Below, one piece after another: positions 59,165 to 64,000 of a DNA stretch of 64,000 nt (position 1 is its first letter; the number at the start of each line of letters is the position of its first letter). Both the position numbers and the translations under genes were made by a program. The DNA lies in assembly GCF_009857435.1 (NCBI RefSeq), contig NZ_WWCK01000006.1, forward strand, positions 641,029 to 705,028. The letters are read 5' to 3'. This DNA comes from Duganella rivi. Lineage in GTDB: Bacteria; Pseudomonadota; Gammaproteobacteria; Burkholderiales; Burkholderiaceae_D. Below the pieces are notes generated by a model. It was given only the letters and a program-made list of their open reading frames with translations, made no database searches and was not told the DNA's origin.

Positions 59165-60703
59165 ATGGATATGCTGGAGCACCTGAGTATCCAACAGCGG
59201 TTCCGCTTGCTGTTGGTGGTTTCGCTAGCCTGCTTCGCCCTGTGCGGAGTGATTGTCTACCGCACGCTGGCCGAGATCCGCGTCAACGGCCCCATCTATG
59301 AACGCATCATGCAAGGGCAGGACTTGGTGGCCGATATTTTGCCGCCGCCGGCCTACCTCGTCGAATCCTACCTCGTGGCGCTGCAACTGGCCGACGCCGA
59401 CGCCGAGCACGCGCGGCCCCTGATCAAGCGCATGCAGGCTGCCGAGCTGACCTATCAGCAGCGCCACAGCTACTGGCTGGCGCAAGGCCTGAGCGGCGAA
59501 CTCGGAGAAAAATTCCTCAAGCAATCGCACGCGCTGGCGCTGGAGTTCTACGCCGCAGCGTTTGGCCAATTGATACCGGCGCTGCAAGCGGGCGACGACG
59601 TGCTGGCGCGCCGCACGCTGGCCCGGCTGGGCGCGACCTACGAGCAGCAGCGGCAAGTGATCGGGCACGTGGTCGCACTGGCGCGCCAGCGCAACGCCGC
59701 CGACGAACTGGCCGCGCGCGAGCGGGTGCAGATGATGGCGTGGTCGCTGGGCGCTGTGTTCGTGCTGATCGTCGGCGTGTTTGTGCTGATCTTCAACACG
59801 GTGCGCCGCAGCATTGCCGATCCCATCCTCGACGCGCTGAAAATCACCCAGAGCGTGGCCGGCGGCAACTGGAGCCAGCACATCCACGCCGACGCGCGCG
59901 GCGAAGCGGGCCGCTTGCTGCAAGCGATCCGCGACATCGTCAAGAACACCCAGACCGAAATCGTCAAGGCGGAAAAAATGGCGGCGCTCGGTTCGCTGGT
60001 GGCCGGCGTCTCGCACGAGCTGAACACGCCGGTCGGCAACGGCCTGATGGCGGTCAGCACGCTGAGCGAAGACTTGCGCACCTTCCGCAGCAAAATGCAG
60101 GACGGCCTCAAGCGCTCGATGCTGGACGACTTCCTGCACTCGGTGGAAGTGGGCGCCGACCTGGCCATGCGCAACCTGCAGCGCGCGGCCGAGCTGATGA
60201 GCAGCTTCAAGCAAGTGGCGGCCGATCGCGCCAGTTCGCAGCGGCGCCGCTTCCTGCTGCACCAGGTGGTGCACGAAACCCAGATGACCTTGCAGCCGAT
60301 GCTCAAGCGCGCCAACTGCCAGGTGGTGCTGGACGTGCCGGCCGCGCTGCAGCTGGACAGCTTCCCCGGCCCGCTGGGGCAGGTCATCACCAACCTGATC
60401 GAGAACGCCGCCAAGCACGGGCTCGATGGTTGCGGCGGCGTGATTACCCTGAACGCGTGGCCGGTGGGCGAGAGCTTAGTGACGATCTCGGTGTCCGACT
60501 GCGGCAAGGGCATCGCGCCGGAATTGCACAGCCATGTGTTCGAACCGTTCTACACCACGCGGCTGGGACAGGGCGGCAGCGGGCTGGGCTTGCATATTGC
60601 CCACAACATCGTCTACCAAATCCTGGGCGGCACCGTGGAGTTGACCAGCTCGGTCGGCAATGGCGCGCGTTTTGACGTCACGATCCCGCTGGTTGCGCCT
60701 TGA
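59165..60703 (+). CDS. Orphan sensor histidine kinase
   Basis: 512 residues. Two transmembrane helices (about 15-35 and 200-220) bracket a periplasmic helical sensor domain; HAMP-like region (about 225-270); dimerisation/phosphoacceptor H-box with H284 in GVSHELNTPVG; N-box NLIENAAKHG (about 409-418), G1 DCGKGI, G2 GGSGLGLHI. All catalytic motifs are intact. No response regulator is adjacent. Start ATG at 59165. Confidence 0.9.
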   Translation: MDMLEHLSIQQRFRLLLVVSLACFALCGVIVYRTLAEIRVNGPIYERIMQGQDLVADILPPPAYLVESYLVALQLADADAEHARPLIKRMQAAELTYQQRHSYWLAQGLSGELGEKFLKQSHALALEFYAAAFGQLIPALQAGDDVLARRTLARLGATYEQQRQVIGHVVALARQRNAADELAARERVQMMAWSLGAVFVLIVGVFVLIFNTVRRSIADPILDALKITQSVAGGNWSQHIHADARGEAGRLLQAIRDIVKNTQTEIVKAEKMAALGSLVAGVSHELNTPVGNGLMAVSTLSEDLRTFRSKMQDGLKRSMLDDFLHSVEVGADLAMRNLQRAAELMSSFKQVAADRASSQRRRFLLHQVVHETQMTLQPMLKRANCQVVLDVPAALQLDSFPGPLGQVITNLIENAAKHGLDGCGGVITLNAWPVGESLVTISVSDCGKGIAPELHSHVFEPFYTTRLGQGGSGLGLHIAHNIVYQILGGTVELTSSVGNGARFDVTIPLVAP

Positions 60704-60758
60704 TTAGCGTGTAAAATGGCGCTCCTTTGCCATTTCCGAAACAAGGCCTGTCAACTTT

Positions 60759-61655
60759 ATGTGGTTCAAGAATCTACAGATTTATCGTCTGCCGGCCCCT
60801 TGGGCCTATACCCCCGAACAACTGGAAGAAGCGCTCGCTAGTTCGTCCTTCACCCCGGCCAGCAGCAATGAATTGCTGCGCCAGGGCTGGGATAAGCCGC
60901 GTCCTAACGGCGGCTTGGTGCACGTGGTCAACAAGCAAATGTTGATCGTGCTGGGCACCGAGAAAAAGCTGCTGCCAAACAGCGTGATCAACCAGGTCGC
61001 CAAGGCGCGCGCCGCCGAGATGGAAGAAGCCCAAGGCTTCGCTCCCGGCAAAAAAGCCATGAAGGAATTGAAGGAACGCGTGGCCGACGAGCTGCTGCCG
61101 CGCGCCTTCTCGATCCGTTCCAACGTCTGGACGTGGATCGACCCGGTCAACGGCTGGCTGGTGGTCGATGCCGCCAGCCCGGCCAAGGCCGACGAAGTCA
61201 TCAAGCTGCTGCTGAAGGCGGTCGACAAGCTGCCGCTGGAAAGCCTGCGCGTGCAGCGCTCGCCGGTCGGCGTGATGACCGAGTGGCTGCAAACCGATGA
61301 AGCGCCAGCCGGCTTCACGGTCGACATGGACACCGAGCTGCGCGCCACTGGCGAGAGCAAGGCGGCCGTGCGCTACGTCAAGCACTCGCTGGATCCAGAA
61401 GAAGTGCGCCGCCACATCGCCGCCGGCAAGCAGTGCACTCGCCTGGCCATGACCTGGGACAGCAAGATTTCCTTCGTGCTGACCGAGTCGCTGGCGATCA
61501 AGAGCATCAAGCCGCTGGACGTGCTGGACGAAAAAGACGCCGGCATCCGTAACGACGACGAACGCTTCGACGGCGATTTCATGCTGATGACCGGCGAACT
61601 GGCCAAGATGATGGCCGACGTGGTGGAAGCATTGGGCGGCGAAGCCAAGGCTTAA
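60759..61655 (+). CDS. rdgC: Recombination-associated protein RdgC
   Basis: 298 residues. The family start MWFKNLQIYRL and length match RdgC, a ring-forming DNA-binding protein that restrains RecA and is linked to replication fork processing. Located after the kinase with a 55-base gap. Terminator at 61679-61713. Confidence 0.94.
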   Translation: MWFKNLQIYRLPAPWAYTPEQLEEALASSSFTPASSNELLRQGWDKPRPNGGLVHVVNKQMLIVLGTEKKLLPNSVINQVAKARAAEMEEAQGFAPGKKAMKELKERVADELLPRAFSIRSNVWTWIDPVNGWLVVDAASPAKADEVIKLLLKAVDKLPLESLRVQRSPVGVMTEWLQTDEAPAGFTVDMDTELRATGESKAAVRYVKHSLDPEEVRRHIAAGKQCTRLAMTWDSKISFVLTESLAIKSIKPLDVLDEKDAGIRNDDERFDGDFMLMTGELAKMMADVVEALGGEAKA

Positions 61656-61678
61656 CCCCCGTCCTTGCTCTGCAATTA

Positions 61679-61713
61679 AAAATGCCGCGAAGTCATTGAT
61701 TTCGCGGCATTTT
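61679..61713 (+). terminator. Rho-independent terminator of rdgC
   Basis: AAAATGCCGCGAA (61679-61691) pairs with TTCGCGGCATTTT (61701-61713); the second arm ends in a T-tract. Bidirectional in principle. Confidence 0.85.
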
Positions 61714-61753
61714 CTTTGTGGCTCAGCGGTAAAAAATTCGTGGTTGCCTTGTG

Positions 61754-61779
61754 GAAATTAAAGCAATTTCTGCTATAGT
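61754..61779 (+). promoter_or_regulatory. Possible promoter and operator of the octapeptide-repeat gene
   Basis: An inverted repeat GAAATT-AAAGC-AATTTC (61754-61770) stands just before a TATAGT -10-like hexamer (61774-61779). A -35 match is weak (TTGTGG, 61749-61754, 19-base spacing). The ATG is 30 bases further on, after an AAGAGGAA ribosome-binding region. Confidence 0.4.
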
Positions 61780-61808
61780 GAAAAGTCTTAGCAAAAGAGG
61801 AATTGTCC

Positions 61809-64000
61809 ATGAGCAGTCCGATCGGTCTAACCACGCAGCAAATTGCCAATTTGTCGGTCGCGGCCGTTGCGGCATGGACGACTGCGGACATCGTGGACTT
61901 GACCGACGAGCAGGTGCCAGCGCTGCGCCCGGATCACTTGGCCGCGTTCACCAGCTTGCAGCTCTCGGTGCTGGCGCCGAACAATTTCTCGGTGCTGACC
62001 ACCCAGGCCATTGCCGCGCTCAAGCCCGCCGTGCTGAATGCCGCTGGCGCCGCTGCACCCGCGTTGATGGGCGCGCTGACCACCGGCCAGGTGGTGGCGC
62101 TGACCACGGCACAAGTGGCGGCGCTGGGCACGCGCGCGTTTACCAGCCTCGCGTTTGACGCCATCGTGGCGTTTGAAACGGCCGACATCGCCGCCCTGAG
62201 TTCGGCTAACATCGCCGCGCTGGACGTGTCGCAAATCGCCAGCCTGCTGAGCCAGCAGTTTGCCGCGCTCGGCAGCCGCCAGACCGTGGCGCTGTCCACC
62301 GACGATATCCAGGCCATCAGCAACGACGGCTTTGCCGCCCTGAATACGCAAGTGATCGCGTCGCTATCGAGCAAGCAGATCGCCGCCCTGACCGCCGACC
62401 AGACCGTGGCGCTGACCACGCGCCAGGCCGCCGCGCTAAGCTCGGCGCAGTTGGCCGCCCTGAGCTCGGACAATTTCACCGCGCTGGAAGCCGAAGATAT
62501 CGGCGCCATGAAGACCGCCACCATTGCCGGCCTGTCGACGCGCCAGATTTCGCTGTTGAGCGCCGACCAGCTGGCCGGCTTCACCACCGCCCAGTTTGCC
62601 GCGCTGAGCACGCGCCAAGTGGCAGCCCTGAACAGCGATGCGCTGCCCGGCTTGCCGACCGCCGACATCGCCGCCCTCAGCACCGGCGCCATTGCGCAGC
62701 TGTCCACCGCCGTGCTGGCGCAACTGAGCACCGACCAGATCCGCGCCCTGACCACGCAGCAAATCAGCGTCATGAGCAGCGCCCAGTTCGCCGGCTTGAG
62801 CAGCGACCAGATCACCAATCTGCGCAGCGCGCAGTTGGCCGCGCTCGGTTCGCGCCAGATCGCCGGCCTGTCCACCGAGGACATCCTCGCGCTGGATGGC
62901 GGCGATCTGCCTTACCTCAGCACGGCCGCGATTGCCGCGCTCAGTTCGAAGCAATTCAGCGTGCTGGGCGGTGATGACTACAGCGCCATCGCCAGCCTCA
63001 CCACGGCGCAGATCGCCGCGCTGCGCACCGCCACCCTGGCCGCGCTGAACGGCGACCAGGCGGCGCTGCTGACCAGCCGCCAAGCGGCCGCCCTCAGCAG
63101 CGAGCAAATCGGCGCGCTGTCCACCGCCGTGATACAAGCGCTGCCCGCCGCCGACATCGCGGCCTTGAAAACCTATGCGATTGCCGCGCTATCGACCAAG
63201 CAGATGGCGGTGCTGAGCAGCGCGCAACTGGCCGCCTTCACCACCGCCCAGTTCTCGGTGCTGAATAGCCGCCAGCTGGCGGCTTTGCACAGCGATACCT
63301 TGGCCGGCCTGTCGAGCGCTGACCTCGCCTCCCTGACCACCAGCGCCGTGCCGCTGCTGAACAACCAGTTGCTGTCGCTGCTGAGTACGGCGCAAGTGGC
63401 CGGCCTTGGTTCGCGCCACCTGGCTGTGATGAGCAGCGGCCAGATCAATGCGCTGACCACCACCCAGATCGCCTCGCTGAGTACCAGGCAAATCGTCGGC
63501 CTCGGCTCGCAGCAAGTGGCGGCGCTGAGCACCGATGATGTGACGGTGCTTGCCAGCGCCGCTGTGCGCGCGCTCAGCACCGGCGCCATCTCGGCGTTCA
63601 ATTCGAGCCAGTTGGCGGCGCTGGACGACGATGGCAGCGGCAGCCTGATTGCCGCGCTCAGCACCGCGCAAATCGCCGCGCTGCGCCCCACCGCGTGGGC
63701 CGGCGTCAGCACCGATCAGATCGTTGCCTTGACCACGGCGCAAGCCGCAGCCCTGAGCAGCAGTCAAATCGCCGCCATCGGCCTGAAGCTGGTGCCGGCG
63801 CTGGAGACGGGGGACTTTGCCGCGCTGAGCACCAACGTCATCGCCAGCCTGAGCGCCGCGCAAGTGGCGCTGCTGGAGGCCGATCAAGTCACCGCGCTGA
63901 CCACCGCGCAAGCGAGCGTGTTGAGCAGCAAGCAGTTTGCAGCGCTCAGCTACACGGCGCTGATGGGCATGCAAAGCAGCGACTTTGGCGCGCTGGCTAC
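61809..64000 (+). CDS. Giant protein of tandem octapeptide repeats, 3' end outside the window
   Basis: The frame is open from the ATG at 61809 to the window edge, 730 codons without a stop, so the gene is partial. Almost the whole sequence consists of about 90 copies of an 8-residue unit: [I/V/L/F]-A-A-L-[S/T]-[S/T]-x-[Q/D], for example IAALSTRQ and VAALTTAQ. No signal peptide, membrane helix or cysteine appears in the part seen. The S/T-x-x-Q/D pattern suits helix N-capping, hinting at a stack of short helices, a superhelical solenoid. Two insertions break the period (near residues 386-390 and 606-612; the second resembles an EF-hand loop). Function unknown; secretion by a C-terminal signal is possible but lies beyond the window. 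Confidence 0.85.
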   Translation, partial: MSSPIGLTTQQIANLSVAAVAAWTTADIVDLTDEQVPALRPDHLAAFTSLQLSVLAPNNFSVLTTQAIAALKPAVLNAAGAAAPALMGALTTGQVVALTTAQVAALGTRAFTSLAFDAIVAFETADIAALSSANIAALDVSQIASLLSQQFAALGSRQTVALSTDDIQAISNDGFAALNTQVIASLSSKQIAALTADQTVALTTRQAAALSSAQLAALSSDNFTALEAEDIGAMKTATIAGLSTRQISLLSADQLAGFTTAQFAALSTRQVAALNSDALPGLPTADIAALSTGAIAQLSTAVLAQLSTDQIRALTTQQISVMSSAQFAGLSSDQITNLRSAQLAALGSRQIAGLSTEDILALDGGDLPYLSTAAIAALSSKQFSVLGGDDYSAIASLTTAQIAALRTATLAALNGDQAALLTSRQAAALSSEQIGALSTAVIQALPAADIAALKTYAIAALSTKQMAVLSSAQLAAFTTAQFSVLNSRQLAALHSDTLAGLSSADLASLTTSAVPLLNNQLLSLLSTAQVAGLGSRHLAVMSSGQINALTTTQIASLSTRQIVGLGSQQVAALSTDDVTVLASAAVRALSTGAISAFNSSQLAALDDDGSGSLIAALSTAQIAALRPTAWAGVSTDQIVALTTAQAAALSSSQIAAIGLKLVPALETGDFAALSTNVIASLSAAQVALLEADQVTALTTAQASVLSSKQFAALSYTALMGMQSSDFGALA

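Noticed and set aside
61934..63974. Minus-strand frames within the octapeptide-repeat gene
   Set aside because: They show a repeating pattern only as the antisense image of the octads. The plus frame starts with a ribosome-binding site and has the regular [IVLF]AAL[ST] core, so it is taken as coding.

Overview
The window reads as a chromosomal segment of a high-GC betaproteobacterium, most likely Oxalobacteraceae (Massilia / Duganella / Janthinobacterium group). The grounds are the gene order ibaG-murA-hisGDCBHAFIE-HIT-tatABC, the hemE-priA neighbourhood, a short-form HisG, a PEP-CTERM-tagged exported metalloprotease and the overall protein character. This placement is inferred from gene content; no database search was possible. 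I saw no prophage, complete insertion sequence, CRISPR array or rRNA.

Layout. 1-12765 (+): an ABC-2 exporter pair, ibaG and murA lead into a compact histidine operon. The operon carries a beta-class DNA adenine methyltransferase wedged between hisD and hisC, and continues into a HIT protein and tatABC. 12767-21400 (-): a coiled-coil protein with 33-bp repeats, a DUF885 metallopeptidase, and an S9 peptidase translationally coupled to a 1385-residue SNF2 ATPase. 21401-23532: a 188-bp MITE-like element with perfect 30-bp terminal inverted repeats, then hemE, then about 740 bp of AT-rich non-coding DNA with many DnaA boxes in front of priA. 25545-34911: an argP-like regulator, a dihydrolipoamide dehydrogenase-like enzyme, a degenerate HD-GYP protein, a Rep helicase, slyX, a higBA toxin-antitoxin pair with a clear operator, a UPF0303 protein, a degenerate GGDEF protein and an AHSA1-type protein. 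34971-42693: a phd-vapC pair, a TMEM175-like channel, the PEP-CTERM metalloprotease, two tandem exported M3 peptidases and two small proteins. 42915-52525: a YgiQ-type radical SAM protein, an RCC1 seven-bladed propeller lipoprotein, a substrate-binding/PAS/GGDEF/EAL protein and ahpC-ahpF. 52554-57895 (-): small hypotheticals, a cNMP-binding protein with an AI-2E transporter, a small ABC exporter, tRNA-Val and tRNA-Asp, and a periplasmic binding protein. 57977-64000 (+): dinB behind a textbook LexA box, an orphan histidine kinase, rdgC, and the start of a very large protein made almost entirely of 8-residue repeats that runs off the end of the window.

How the genes work together. The first third is housekeeping: envelope, histidine synthesis and Tat export. 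Replication and repair genes recur (priA beside DnaA-box DNA, rep, dinB, rdgC). Three c-di-GMP-type proteins are present, two of them with damaged catalytic motifs. The exported proteins (DUF885, S9, two M3, the PEP-CTERM protease, the RCC1 lipoprotein) suggest a predatory or scavenging envelope and secretome. The least explained objects are the octapeptide-repeat protein at the right edge, the DnaA-box region upstream of priA, and the MITE-like inverted repeat upstream of hemE.
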